DNA of 64,000 bases, taken from positions 1-64,000 of the forward strand of contig JABANP010000198.1 in assembly GCA_013115135.1 (NCBI GenBank), written 5' to 3'. Position numbers and translations under genes: made by a program. A model generated the notes under the pieces. It ran no database searches, was not told the origin of the DNA, and worked only from the letters and a program-made list of their open reading frames with translations. Below, in pieces: positions 1 to 10,495 of the stretch (position 1 is the first letter of the stretch; every line of letters starts with the position of its first letter). Source of the stretch: Perkinsus olseni (Eukaryota > Perkinsozoa > Perkinsida > Perkinsidae).

Positions 1-1959
1 TAGTCCCCCACCGAGAACTCAGAACTTACTGCAATGCGTGAGGGTATCTGCACCAGTCGAGGCCTTCTCCAGCCGCTGCATCCTTAAACCTCTGCAGAGA
101 GCGACTCTCCTGGTGGATTCTGTGGGGCAACGAGACTGGCCCCCTGAAACGAGGCGCCTAACGCTGGCCGAGGAGCTACCCGGGCAGTATGATCGAACTC
201 AGCCAGTGTGTACTCGGGTAGTGGAAACCCTAGTGCCCGACCATGAACTATGTCTCATTCTCGATAGCATCTGCCATTGGTAAGCAAAAAAAGAGAAAAT
301 ATAGTGGATTTCAACTACGCTTTCGCCCTTGACTCAACGCTGATACAACCGGCGTCAGCGTCACGCGATCGCTATATAGGGGAAATCGGAGAAGAGGGCA
401 GGCCGTATGACGGCGAAATTGCTCGTCATCGTTCATAACAAGGTGGAGCGTCCCTTGAATAGATGGCACCCCCTCGATTGCTCGCTACAGATTCGCTCAA
501 CTACAAGCTCCTGAATACCACATATCGCGCAGATTGAAAGAGGGCTATAGTGGGGTGTCCTAAGCAGTATGGGTCAGAACAAAATCTGGAAAAGGAGCGA
601 ATGATCACTGATAAGTCACGCACGAATCTTATGCTATACCTCCGATCGGTTGAGGCAGGGACGGCGTAGAAGGCGAAGCGCTCACCACATCACACTTGTT
701 AGGCATGAGACTTGCCTAGGTGCCTTGGTGCGGCGAAATTCAGAAGACCAGCCTGCGCGAGAAGGCAGCTGGTTCACCAGCTTTCCCAGATCTATTCAAG
801 ACCTATCGGGCCCATAGTCAAGGCAATCGGGACAACTGGAAAGCAATTGAAACTCAGAACGTGCTCTAAAGATAACACATGCATGACGCTAGATGCACAG
901 CGTGCGCATGCTCAAGACTGGAATAATCGAGCGGGGTCCGACGTATTGAATCCTATCGCATCATCAATCAGGAATCTTCATAACCAACGAGACCAATGAA
1001 GCTCAACCCCTCGGAAGTGAGGATGGGCCTCATATTGACCTGTTTCGTATCTCACTAGGCTCGACCTATGATGCTCATATCGACCTGTTTCGTATCCCAC
1101 TAGCTTCGACCTATGATACTAGGTCGGCCGGTTCGATGGCATTTGGGCATCACTACTCCCTTCGGCTTGCACCACTTAGGGTCATTGCTTATTCGCAGTG
1201 CGCTTAGATGTATCCTCTGACCACCTGGTGATCACCACCATACCTATATCAGTAGATCAGCAACAACAATGGCTCCCGGGGAAGCGGGAGCACACCCAAC
1301 GGCACATAGGAGCGTCGCAGGGTTCCCACCTCGTCCGCCCGACCAGGAGACCAGTTATGTCACATGGTTGACAGAAGCTATCCTGCGGGAAGTCCCTTTT
1401 TTCAGCCCCGATAATGCAGCGAAATTGAATACTCTACCAACTGGCCTCTTCGACGCCCAGGGAGTGGCCAGAAAGCAATTTTCTGTTGCGCAAGAACATC
1501 ACTCACTACACGTGCTTGACAGCGCAGAGAAAACACTAGACTAGAGAACCGGCAGGGCGATCGAGTGCGTCGCAGTGTCTTCCGTAGCCCCTTTCGCGAT
1601 TGCATAATAACGCTCTACCAGTCGCTTCTTTTCTTCATTTAGTTTTTTGTTCTCGTTCTTTGGAGGCTTGCTGACGTTTGACTCGCTACGATACCGCCTC
1701 AAAGGAAGCTAACATGTTTATCTTAAGAACATCTATATTCTTGCAATCGTTTCCGAGTTCTACCACCACGAAATTGGCGGAGATGATGTCGGCTTGCACT
1801 GACAACGAAGTGACTGCGTTAGTGATCACCCAAACCGATTAGACTAGCTTCGGAACACGATAAACAAGCCTGGAAGATCGGAAAGTAATCGGAGTATGTT
1901 GGAAACTAGAAGAGCGATTATGTTGGCTTGGTGGAGTAGTTAAATGATCGAGCGGTAGC
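1..1959. other. Gene-poor stretch
   Basis: I see no convincing gene here. Open frames are short, mostly lack an ATG, and resemble nothing I know. The only structure I can point to is the small tandem duplication at 1029-1118, listed separately. Confidence 0.5.
1029..1118. repeat. Two-copy 45-bp tandem duplication
   Basis: Copy 1 (1029-1073) and copy 2 (1074-1118) both run from CTCATAT to CGACCTATGAT with a few substitutions. It looks like a simple local duplication and no function is apparent. Confidence 0.75.
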
Positions 1960-2922
1960 TCACATCTTGATGACTACTTTGCCTCGGATTTTCCGACTGA
2001 CAATAGCGTCAACAGCCTCCTTGCATCCTTCGGCGGTGAATGCGACCTCCTTGATCTGAATGTGCAACTTCCCGGAGCTCACCATATCCGACAGGTCGTT
2101 GAGGTCTTTGGTGTTGCAGTCGACCAAAGCCAAGGAATAGTTGGGCCGTTGGACAGAGAAGGGGACCAAACGATCAACGAAGAATGCCATCCAGTCGTTC
2201 AAGTTAGTAGCATTCGTGCAGACATACATACCACCCTCCTTGAGAGTCCCACGGGCGGTGGGTTCATAGTTCATGTCTTGCATACTGGTGACACAGTCAT
2301 AGACCATATCAACGGTACCGGCTGGGCACTGGCCGTTGGGGAGCTGGAAGCCGTCCTTAGTGTAATCGAGGACCACATCGGCACCGAGGGACTTAACGTA
2401 ATCAGCGTTCCTTCCGCTGCAGACGGCATAAACCTTCGCACCGTGGGCCTTGGCGATCTGTACGGCACTTGCTCCGGTACCACCGCTGGCACCAATGATG
2501 AGGACACTCTTGCCAGGCGATAGAATGCCGTAGTCCCGCAAGGCTTGATAACCCACGAGAGTGGCGACCGGCAAGGAGGCGGCGACGACGGGTGACATGC
2601 CCTTCGGAATGCGGGCAATACGAGACACATCAGCCACGGTATACTCACAGAAGGAGCCTTGGCGAGCTACGCCATAGACCAGATCACCCTTCTTGTACTC
2701 ACCGGAACCAATGGTCACTTCTCCTGCAAAGTCAAAGCCGACAGGCCGACCAGGGCAGTCCTTCTGGACAATCGGTATGACAGGCAGGGCCAGATCAATG
2801 GGATTAATGCTAGCAGCTAGGACTTTCACTTGAACTTGGTCGGCTGCTGGGGTAGGGAGCGCAAGCTCCTGTGTGGACCACTTCACCTCGCTTTTCTCGG
2901 GAGTATAGATGCAAGCTTTCAT
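1960..2922 (-). CDS. MDR quinone/enone oxidoreductase, copy 1
   Basis: A 320-residue intronless gene of the zinc-free medium-chain dehydrogenase/reductase type (NADPH:quinone oxidoreductase, RTN4IP1 or chloroplast-envelope quinone oxidoreductase relatives). Such enzymes move hydride from NADPH to quinones or alpha,beta-enones. The N-terminal GroES-like domain carries QVQVKV, NPID and GFDFAGEV (residues 30-70). The Rossmann domain carries VLIIGASGGTG at about 140-150, then KSLGADVVLDY. The C-terminus ends in the usual RGKVVI. No cysteine or histidine ligands for catalytic zinc are visible. The frame is open for 24 codons further upstream, but the ATG at 2922 starts the MKAxxY sequence shared by all eight copies, so I chose it. 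The region from FDFAGEV to about MVYDC is nearly identical in DNA to copies 7 and 8. The true substrate cannot be told from sequence. Confidence 0.9.
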   Translation of the reverse strand: MKACIYTPEKSEVKWSTQELALPTPAADQVQVKVLAASINPIDLALPVIPIVQKDCPGRPVGFDFAGEVTIGSGEYKKGDLVYGVARQGSFCEYTVADVSRIARIPKGMSPVVAASLPVATLVGYQALRDYGILSPGKSVLIIGASGGTGASAVQIAKAHGAKVYAVCSGRNADYVKSLGADVVLDYTKDGFQLPNGQCPAGTVDMVYDCVTSMQDMNYEPTARGTLKEGGMYVCTNATNLNDWMAFFVDRLVPFSVQRPNYSLALVDCNTKDLNDLSDMVSSGKLHIQIKEVAFTAEGCKEAVDAIVSRKIRGKVVIKM

Positions 2923-4037
2923 AGTAGAAGCACTGATAACTACATGAAAGGGAGATGACAGATGAAAGAACGGGAGAACCAATCGTAATACCACCGAAAA
3001 CCTCGAGCGCTTGCACGATGGAAAGGCTGCCTCGTAGCCCTCTTAGCGTTCCTGGTGGGAAAGAGCGGAGCGAAGCTAACTTTGTTGGGGACACGTCACC
3101 CCATCTGCGCTAGAAGCCGATGGACTTCGCTGTCCATGGCCGCGGTCGGCGGGCGATGGAGCTCATTGGAGCGATCCTTCTGACGATATTGCCGTAGATC
3201 CCGTCAATCAGAGTCCTGTGGGAAAGAAGACGGGTGATTGCCATAGCGGTATGTGTCGCGAGGGCGCGATAGTATACGCTGGGGACTCGAGATGATTCGG
3301 TGACGTGTCTGTTGACCTCACTATGAAACCATACAGAAGTAACTGTCGTCAACCTTGAATCTCGAATCAACACGACTACACTGACAGTACCCATGTCGAC
3401 TGTGCTACAGTGTCACTGCTTCTATCTTTCCTCCTTATCCGAGTGTCAGTCCATCGTTCGAATCTCTCGATCGTGGACAGTTCATCTCCATCCTTTCCAT
3501 GGCCTCTTCAGCGGCGTTTTTCTATCAAAACGCGGGAGCTGAGATGGTGCTAGAGGGTTAGTGAGGTCCCGGAATCTTTCGCGGTGCGATAGAGTCAACT
3601 ATGACTCCCGCTGACGAGCTCGTGCTCGACCGTTCACGTGATGGGCAGACTGCCCAGGGCAGTTCTGACTGTAATATAATACGAGGCCTCATTGATCGAC
3701 ACAAGCTGCAAGGTCAGGGAAGACTCTGTCCTTGCCGGCTTCGACTAAACGTGTCCAAACTTTCACCCCTGAATCTCATCTTCATTTATCAATCGAAGTT
3801 GGCGTGAACAGCTCGAGTTTCTAACGTTGTTATCAAGTCTGCGAATTTGATTCTCTTCAGGACGCCTAGTGTATCGATTTACGTGTACATGCAATTGAAA
3901 GCTTCTTGCCATGATGATCTCATCCATCCAGTATTCGACTCAGCTGAGCAAAGATGATGATTATGATCATTCCTTATTTGAGCCCTGCCGCTAAAATGAC
4001 TTCTTTATCCGCCAATTGTATCCCCCCATCTCGGTCC
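2923..4037. other. Intergenic, no gene seen
   Basis: There is no convincing coding sequence between oxidoreductase copy 1 and the minisatellite. From about 3985 the DNA resembles a dispersed sequence at about 41.8 kb (shared CCGCTAAAATGACTT), which forms the left shoulder of the repeat array. Confidence 0.5.
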
Positions 4038-4609
4038 TATCCGCCAATTTGCTGATGTCTCAACAACAACAACAACTCGCTAATGTGATGATATCATCCT
4101 CGACCCCCATATAGGCTACGGCAACGGCAACCCTATCCGCCAATTTGCTGATGTCTCAACAACAACAACAACTCGCTAATGTGATGATATCATCCTCGAC
4201 CCCCCATATAGGCTACGGCAACGGCAACCCTATCCGCCAATTTGCTGATGTCTCAACAACAACAACAACTCGCTAATGTGATGATATCATCCTCGACCCC
4301 CATATAGGCTACGGCAACGGCAACCCTATCCGCCAATTTGCTGATGTCTCAACAACAACAACTCGCTAATGTGATGATATCATCCTCGACCCCCCATATA
4401 GGCTACGGCAACGGCCCTATCCGCCAATTTGCTGATGTCTCAACAACAACAACAACTCGCTAATGTGATGATATCATCCTCGACCCCCATATAGGCTACG
4501 GCAACGGCAACCCTATCCGCCAATTTGCTGATGTCTCAACAACAACAACAACTCGCTAATGTGATGATATCATCCTCGACCCCCATATAGGCTACGGCAA
4601 CGGCAACCC
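4038..4609. repeat. Minisatellite, 96-bp unit, six copies
   Basis: Six tandem copies begin at 4038, 4134, 4231, 4327, 4418 and 4514. Spacings are 96, 97, 96, 91 and 96 bp, and a truncated unit starts at 4610. Each unit begins TATCCGCCAATTTGCTGATG, has an ACA/AAC trinucleotide run that varies by one repeat, and ends GGCTACGGCAACGGCAACCC. Length differences come from one C in a C-run, one trinucleotide, and loss of a few bases at the unit end in copy 4. The flanks match a single-copy relative at 41.8 kb, so the array probably arose by expansion inside a dispersed element. Confidence 0.95.
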
Positions 4610-5030
4610 TATCCCCTAAATAGGCTTCCGAATGGTATAGTGCACTCTCCCTCGAGCACAATGCTGACAGGTTCCCCACCGGTCCCAGTTCTCGAGAATG
4701 TCGTTAACATCAATTCGGAGCTGCCTCCTAGGGCCCCCTCCGCTGGAAAGGTTCATTCCGAGCAAACGCGCTTCTTTCCTCTTGCTTTAGGTACTGTATA
4801 TCGGGTCCACTCCTCCTGTCGCCTCTTGCCCTGCTATCATTATTTCCTCCCATTCTTGCCAATAAATACTCTAGATATTCACCATACAACTCAACAGCAG
4901 AAGTACCAGAACATTACTGACTGATCAGAATAGTCTAACAAGTTCAACGACCTCTTGGAACTGCGAAACGCGAGGTCGGAGCAACGAACGACCTCAAAGT
5001 GTCTTAGCTAGAGAGATAGCCCTGGCACTC

Positions 5031-6017
5031 TTACTTGCCCATCTCGATGACGACCTTTCCCTTAGCCCTCCTGCTTTTCAGGAGCTCGTATGCTTTCCTG
5101 CAGTTCGCCTCGTTGAAGGACAAGTCCTCCTGGATATTGATCTTCAGTTTACCGTCCATCACCAACTGCGAGAGCTCATCCAAATCCTTAGGGTTGGTGT
5201 CAGTCCACAGCAAGGAGTAGTTCTTCCTTTGGACGTTGATGCCAGTATAGTACGACACAAGATACCTCACCCAATCCATGTTGCGCGGGGAGTTCACGCA
5301 AATGTACTTCCCACTAGCCTTCAGGGTCCTCCTCGCCGTGGGCTCGTAGTCAGGGTCCTCAGCGCTAGTGACCGAATCAAAGACCATGTCCACGGTTCCA
5401 ACGGGGCAGTCATCGTTGGGCAGCTCGAAGCCCTCCTTGGAGTAGTCCATCACGACATCAGCTCCTAGGGACTTGACAAAGTCGATATTGGAAGAGCCGC
5501 AGACAGCATAGACCTTGCAGCCGTTGGCCTTGGCGATCTGTACCACACTTGACCCAACTCCACCACTAGCGCCGATAACAAGGACGCTCTTGCCTTTGCC
5601 TTCAGTCTCACCACAACCACCGAGTCTTAGACCCTGCATGGCAACAAGACTAGCAACAGGCAACGAGGCAGCAATCTTGGGCTCGATCTGAGGAGGGACC
5701 CGGGCGATGTGATCAACATCAGCCAACGTGTACTCAGCTAGACAGCCCTTGAGAGCCTTGCCGAAGACCATGTCCCCTTCTTGATATTCACAACCATCAG
5801 TGGTGCGAGTGACCCGACCAGCGAAATCATAACCGATAGGCTGCCCCTTAACTTTGTCTCCGCGAGGGAAATGGGGAAGCTTATAGTCGATAGGATTCAC
5901 AGCGGCCGCGATGACCTTGACTTGAACCTGCTTTTTGTTCTCAGGCTCGGGCACGTCGAAGTTGTCGTGCCACAGGTATTTATCAGGATCTTCCTGTCCG
6001 TAGAGGAATGCTTTCAT
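5031..6017 (-). CDS. MDR quinone/enone oxidoreductase, copy 2
   Basis: A 328-residue intact gene of the same zinc-free MDR family. QVQVKV is near residue 31, GYDFAGRV near 66, the coenzyme loop VLVIGASGGVG follows a GKGK insertion, then KSLGADVVMDY, and the C-terminus is KGKVVIEMGK. It is the closest relative of copy 3 (7176-8159). Both carry the extra GCGETEGKGK segment before the Rossmann loop, the DPDKYLWHD N-terminus and the QRKNYSLLWT motif, so they are a recent tandem pair. Start: the first ATG of the frame, matching the MKAF start of the family. The stop is TAA. Confidence 0.9.
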   Translation of the reverse strand: MKAFLYGQEDPDKYLWHDNFDVPEPENKKQVQVKVIAAAVNPIDYKLPHFPRGDKVKGQPIGYDFAGRVTRTTDGCEYQEGDMVFGKALKGCLAEYTLADVDHIARVPPQIEPKIAASLPVASLVAMQGLRLGGCGETEGKGKSVLVIGASGGVGSSVVQIAKANGCKVYAVCGSSNIDFVKSLGADVVMDYSKEGFELPNDDCPVGTVDMVFDSVTSAEDPDYEPTARRTLKASGKYICVNSPRNMDWVRYLVSYYTGINVQRKNYSLLWTDTNPKDLDELSQLVMDGKLKINIQEDLSFNEANCRKAYELLKSRRAKGKVVIEMGK

Positions 6018-7175
6018 TAATAACAGAAGTTAACAAATCAATATCTGATGATAGATGTAAGTGAAATCTAAAGGCCATCGAATAGATATTCTATACCACA
6101 ACAAGCTGAACAGACTCGAAGACCAAGGACTACTCCCTGTTGTTGGCAAGCTAAATATCGGAGGCCGGCACACAACGGCTGTCTCCACTGAGAAGCTAGG
6201 CGAGTCGCTCTCGCAACACAAGGACATTTCTGCCGAGCCGACTCATCCATACACGCGCATGATTCAAAACCTGAATATTTGCAACGGCACTGTTAATTCA
6301 CTCTAAGTAGCTCACAAAAGTCGCGAGAACGGTGAAAGAAGCTTAACAGACACAAGAATGGAGTTTCGTCCTCATTATCTATAACGCAAGGGTTCAACGC
6401 TTAACCCAACGGGTTACGGCGTCAAGTACCGCTCATAACGCTCATAACGCGAAACGTTGTATACACACTGGCTGTAAAACGCGTGATCATTTCGCGCTTG
6501 GTGCTACGCCAAAGACTTACTAACTTTTCCACCATCAACCTCTCCTTGGATGGTCCGGCTGAGAGAACCGTGAAAGTCGTTCCTCAGCCATGATTGAGGC
6601 AAAGGCTGCTCCGAAAGCGAGGAAGGAGTCGTAAGTGAGTTCCCCTCACTGAGTCGTGTTACGTGCTTTACTGCCGTGAGTTTCCGGATTCAACACGATT
6701 TTGTGTTTGGCGATCTCGTGATGTTTATATCGCTGATCCTATCTTGCTCCGGTAAGAAGCTACGCTGAAGCTAAGCTAAGTGGCGGATGATAAAAAGACA
6801 GTAGATGAAAGATTGGATTCTTCATGGCAAAACTCGGGTGCTGTATTCTCAATTAGCCGGTCTCTTAACAGACTCATAAGTGGATGGTTCAGGGTGGCTG
6901 CAATTCAAGAAGCGCTATTGCCGGGTATAACGCGATCAGGGTGCTGTCTAGTGTTGATACCACATCATCTCGAACCCTTATGTTTTCCGATTCTTGCCAA
7001 CGAATCGTTCTTGATATCCGCCGTACAATTCAACAGTAAAGGAAGTATCAGAAGAATACTGACTGAGTGGAATACTCTAACGAGTCCAACGACCCCTCGG
7101 GAAAAACAAACGTGAGGTCGAACCTGTGAATGGACTCGAGTTCTCTTATGTAAAAACGATGATGGCGCCGTTACT
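6018..7175. other. Intergenic, no gene seen
   Basis: This is the upstream side of copy 2 and the downstream side of copy 3. Open frames are short with no recognisable motif. The 3' flanks of copies 2 and 3 share a stretch around ACTGACTGA...CTAACAAGTTCAACGACC, as expected if the duplication unit included downstream DNA. Confidence 0.5.
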
Positions 7176-8159
7176 CTACTTCTCCATCACGATAACGATC
7201 TTCCCCTTAACCCTCCTGCTTTTCAGGAGCTCGTATGCTTTCCTACAGTTCGCCTCATTGAAAGGAAGGTCGCTAATGTTGATCTTCAGTGTACCGTCCA
7301 TCACCAGCTGCGAGAGCTTATTTAAATCGGTAGGGTTCGTGTTAGTCCAGAGCAGGGAGTAGTTCTTCCTTTGCACGTTGATGCCGGTGTAGTACCATAC
7401 AAGGTACCTCGCCCAATCCATTTTGCTTGGGGAGTTCCCACAGATGTACTTGCAACCAGCCTTCAGAGTCCTCCTCGCCGTAGGCTCGTAGTTGGGATCC
7501 ACAGGACTAGTAACCGAATCAAAGACCATGTCCATGGTTCCAGCAGGGCAGTCTTCGTTGGGCAGCTCGAAGCCCTCCTTAGAGTAGTCCATCACGACAT
7601 CAGCTCCTAGGGACTTGACAAAGTCGATACTGGAAGGGCCACAGACAGCATAGACCTTGCAGCCGTTGGCCTTGGCGATCTGTACCACACTTGACCCAAC
7701 TCCACCACTAGCGCCGATAACAAGGACGCTCTTGCCTTTGCCTTCAGTCTCACCGCAGCCACCGTGTCTTAGAACCTGTAGAGAAAAAAGACTAGCAACC
7801 GGCAACGCGGCAGCAATCTTGGGCTCGATCTGAGGAGGGACCCGGGCGATGTGATCAACATCAGTCAACGTGTACTCAGCTAGACAGCCCTTGAGAGCCT
7901 TGCCGAAGACCATGTCACCTTCTTTATATTCACAACCATCAGTGGTGCGAGTGACCCGACCAGCGAAATCATAACCGATAGGCTGCCCCTTGACCCTGCC
8001 GCCGCGAGGGAGATGGGGAAGCTTATAGTCGACAGGATTCAAAGCGGCCGCAAAGACCTTCACTTGAACCTGCTTTTTGTTCTCAGGTTCAGGCACATGG
8101 AACTTGTCGTGCCACAGGTATTTATCAGGATCCTCCTGACCGTACACGAATGCTTTCAT
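7176..8159 (-). CDS. MDR quinone/enone oxidoreductase, copy 3
   Basis: A 327-residue intact zinc-free MDR reductase, very similar to copy 2 over its whole length. The DNA just before both start codons is also similar (TTAATAAT next to the ATG), so the duplication reached beyond the coding sequence. Motifs: QVQVKV, NPVDYKLP, GYDFAGRV, VLVIGASGGVG, KSLGADVVMDY and a C-terminal VKGKIVI. Differences from copy 2 cluster in the C-terminal quarter (for example ISDLPFNEANC against QEDLSFNEANC) and in the segment before the Rossmann loop (FSLQVLRHG). Start: the first ATG of the frame. Confidence 0.9.
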   Translation of the reverse strand: MKAFVYGQEDPDKYLWHDKFHVPEPENKKQVQVKVFAAALNPVDYKLPHLPRGGRVKGQPIGYDFAGRVTRTTDGCEYKEGDMVFGKALKGCLAEYTLTDVDHIARVPPQIEPKIAAALPVASLFSLQVLRHGGCGETEGKGKSVLVIGASGGVGSSVVQIAKANGCKVYAVCGPSSIDFVKSLGADVVMDYSKEGFELPNEDCPAGTMDMVFDSVTSPVDPNYEPTARRTLKAGCKYICGNSPSKMDWARYLVWYYTGINVQRKNYSLLWTNTNPTDLNKLSQLVMDGTLKINISDLPFNEANCRKAYELLKSRRVKGKIVIVMEK

Positions 8160-8343
8160 TAATAATGACAGAAGTAACTAATGAATATCTGATGATAGAA
8201 TGAAGACCAATGAGAAAACTACCAAGTAGGTACTCCATACCACAACAAGCCGTTGGGACTAATACCGGTGAATACTGATAATAGTGAACGGCTACTAACT
8301 CCGATCCTGTGACAATATCGCTCTTTAAATCAGGACATCAAGC

Positions 8344-8576
8344 GCACTGCAACTCAGTACAGCTTGGCTGTTTGAGACGGCGGGGCTCAATCAAAGAAAG
8401 GTGATACCGGACTCGAGAGGAGTTCGGGGAAAGTGGGTATTCAATAGCGTGACGAGGAATGCACGCGATTTCCGGGACGATTGGACGCACAAAGAGCAAA
8501 TGCGCACAAATAGCGAATGTTGGTAGCGACCTTGGGAGTTATGGCACACAGCAGCAGTTGAGGCAGTTGTCTCCAT
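8344..8576 (+). mobile_element. Copy of the 240-bp inverted-repeat element (R1)
   Basis: It begins near GCACTGCAACTCAGTACAG and runs through the family core TTTGAGACGG...GGGCTCA, GAGTTCGGGGAAA and GCGTGACGAGGAA. It is similar along its length to copies at 8595, 41263, 46491 (reverse) and 54615. The ends are worn, and there is no protein-coding capacity. It is best read as a non-autonomous, MITE-like element. Confidence 0.7.
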
Positions 8577-8594
8577 GGTTCAAGTTACTACTAC

Positions 8595-8876
8595 TGCACT
8601 ACAACTCAGTACAGTTGGGCTACTTGAGACAGGGCTCAAAGAATGGTAAAACCGGTCTGTGCTCAATAAGCGTGACGAGGAATACTCGCAATCGACGCGC
8701 AAAGAGCAAGTGTGGGTACGCAACAGCAACGAAGGTAGTTGTTATTACGGTCCCCCTGCGCGTGACGAGTAGTCTGGGCAATGGCTTTATTTCAAATGAC
8801 CCATCTCACAAGCTCTCTTTGGCCTTGTGCTCCACGTATGAGTAAGAAGACCACAACAAGTTGTCACTAAAGTGCG
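8595..8876 (+). mobile_element. R1 element copy carrying a nested insertion
   Basis: It starts TGCACTACAACTCAGTACAG and ends TTGTCACTAAAGTGCG, like the complete copy at 54615-54852. It is interrupted near its 3' end by about 116 bp (8743-8858) of a second repeat family (R3). The insertion is flanked by AGTTGT on both sides (8737-8742 and 8859-8864). Confidence 0.75.
8743..8858 (-). mobile_element. R3 short repeat nested in R1
   Basis: Read on the minus strand it gives CTTACTCATACGTGGAGCAC, AAGGCCAAAG and CCCAGACTACT, as in the copies at 16621 and 44155 (plus strand). The flanking AGTTGT repeat looks like a target-site duplication. It is too short to encode a protein. Confidence 0.7.
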
Positions 8877-9030
8877 CAAGCAGCCCTAAGGAACCCTTCC
8901 CATATACGTTAACGAATTCAAGAAAAATGCAACCAAAACATCCTCAACGGCAGAGAAAATTCACACTGAACATCTCACAGGAGTCGTGAAAACGCAGAAA
9001 GAAACTTAACAAACTTCACAATGAGGAAGC

Positions 9031-10005
9031 TCAGTTGCTCTTCTCAAACACGATCACAATCTTCCCTCTAGCGTGACGGCTTCTCTGCAACTGATAGGCC
9101 TTGGAGCAGGAACCCTCGCTGAACGGCAGCTCTTCAGCGAACTGCACACGAAGCTTCCCCTTGGCGGCGAGGTCACCGAGCTTGGCCAGATCATCATGAT
9201 TGAACTGAGCCACCCACATCGAGTACTGGGGCCTTTGGATGTTTCGTCCGCTGGCTCGGGACAACCAGAATTTCGCACGATCGAGCAGGCTGGGGGTCTC
9301 TATGGCGACATACATACCACCCTTCTTGAGAGTCTGTCGGGCGGTGGGCTCGTAGTTGAAGTCCTCGGGGCTTGTGACCGTATCATAAACGACGTCGATG
9401 GTACCAGCAGGGCAGTCCTCGTTGGGGAGTTTAAAGCCATCCTTGGTGTAGTCCATAACAACATCAGCACCCAATGACTTCACAAAGTCGCTGTTCTTAC
9501 CACTGCATACAGCATAGACCTTGGCACCGAGGCTCTTAGCGATCTGCACACCACTCGAGCCAGTACCACCACTTCCACCAATCACCAACACGTTCTTGTC
9601 AGCTTCAGTAACACCACCGTGTCTGAGGGCCTGCAAGCTGACCAGGCTCGCCACAGGTAGGGAGGCGGCGACCTTCGGGTCCACACCCTCAGGGACATGG
9701 GCTATCTCATTCACATCAGCGGTCGCAAACTCGGCCATAGAACCCGACTTGGTCTTGCCGAAGACGAGGTCGCCAACCTTGTAGTCACCCGAACCGATGG
9801 TGACACGACCAGCGAAATCGAACCCCACCGCTGTGCCTCGAAGCCAGCGAGAAGCCACGGGCATACCAGCTAAGCGCAAGTCGATCGGGTTGGTGGCCGC
9901 GGCGATGACCTTGACTTGAACCTGTGCTGCGGTAGGCTGAGGGACGACCTGGTTGTTAACCCAACCCATTCCTGACGGGCTAGAGTCGTAGACAAATGCT
10001 CTCAT
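9031..10005 (-). CDS. MDR quinone/enone oxidoreductase, copy 4
   Basis: A 324-residue intact zinc-free MDR reductase. QVQVKV lies near residue 27, GFDFAGRVTIGSG near 62, the coenzyme loop VLVIGGSGGTGSSG near 140, then KSLGADVVMDY, and the C-terminus is RGKIVIVFEKSN. The region from about 9312 to 9715 is almost identical in DNA to 10762-11165 of copy 5, yet the first 90 and last 80 residues differ clearly. That mosaic pattern is better explained by gene conversion than by simple duplication. The start codon is the first ATG of the frame (MRAFVYD). Confidence 0.9.
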   Translation of the reverse strand: MRAFVYDSSPSGMGWVNNQVVPQPTAAQVQVKVIAAATNPIDLRLAGMPVASRWLRGTAVGFDFAGRVTIGSGDYKVGDLVFGKTKSGSMAEFATADVNEIAHVPEGVDPKVAASLPVASLVSLQALRHGGVTEADKNVLVIGGSGGTGSSGVQIAKSLGAKVYAVCSGKNSDFVKSLGADVVMDYTKDGFKLPNEDCPAGTIDVVYDTVTSPEDFNYEPTARQTLKKGGMYVAIETPSLLDRAKFWLSRASGRNIQRPQYSMWVAQFNHDDLAKLGDLAAKGKLRVQFAEELPFSEGSCSKAYQLQRSRHARGKIVIVFEKSN

Positions 10006-10495
10006 TGATAGAGGAACTAAACAAATCTGATGATGACGGAAAACGAAGTGATTGAGATGAAGAATGGGGAAGACACCCAGCGTCGTTGAAAGAAGAGATT
10101 TTGGACCTCAGGATCGATTCTGGTACTGATTTTTTTGAGGTAAAAAGTGGTTCCAAAAGCATTTCTAAGCTCCAGGGTTGGTTTACTCAAAACTCCCCCA
10201 AAATGATTTCTCACTTTGCGGAGAAGACCTCCCATTATCAAGCTAACAGAACACAAGATACTCTCTGCTACTGTAACACAAAGACTGTCCCCATATGCTC
10301 AGGATATCTCATACCACATTTTCACCAACTAACACAACGTCCTTCATCTTCTTCATAGTAGTAATCCTCAATAAATAGAATCAACATTATAAGGTGTTTG
10401 ACAGGCCTTAAAGCGGCACCTCAGGCGGGGCATTCAGCCCAGCACGACGCAAGGAAGGATAATCCCCTCGCAAGCATCAGACCGCTGCCTGCCCT
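10006..10495. other. Intergenic, no gene seen
   Basis: A short spacer between copies 4 and 5. It includes GGATCGATTCTGGTACTGA, similar to GAATCGATTCTGGA segments near 22940 and 63470, so a small dispersed repeat may be present. No coding sequence is supported. Confidence 0.4.

Noticed and set aside
4038..4609. CRISPR-like array
   Set aside because: The 96-bp units are directly adjacent, with no unique spacers, and the genome is eukaryotic. It is a minisatellite.
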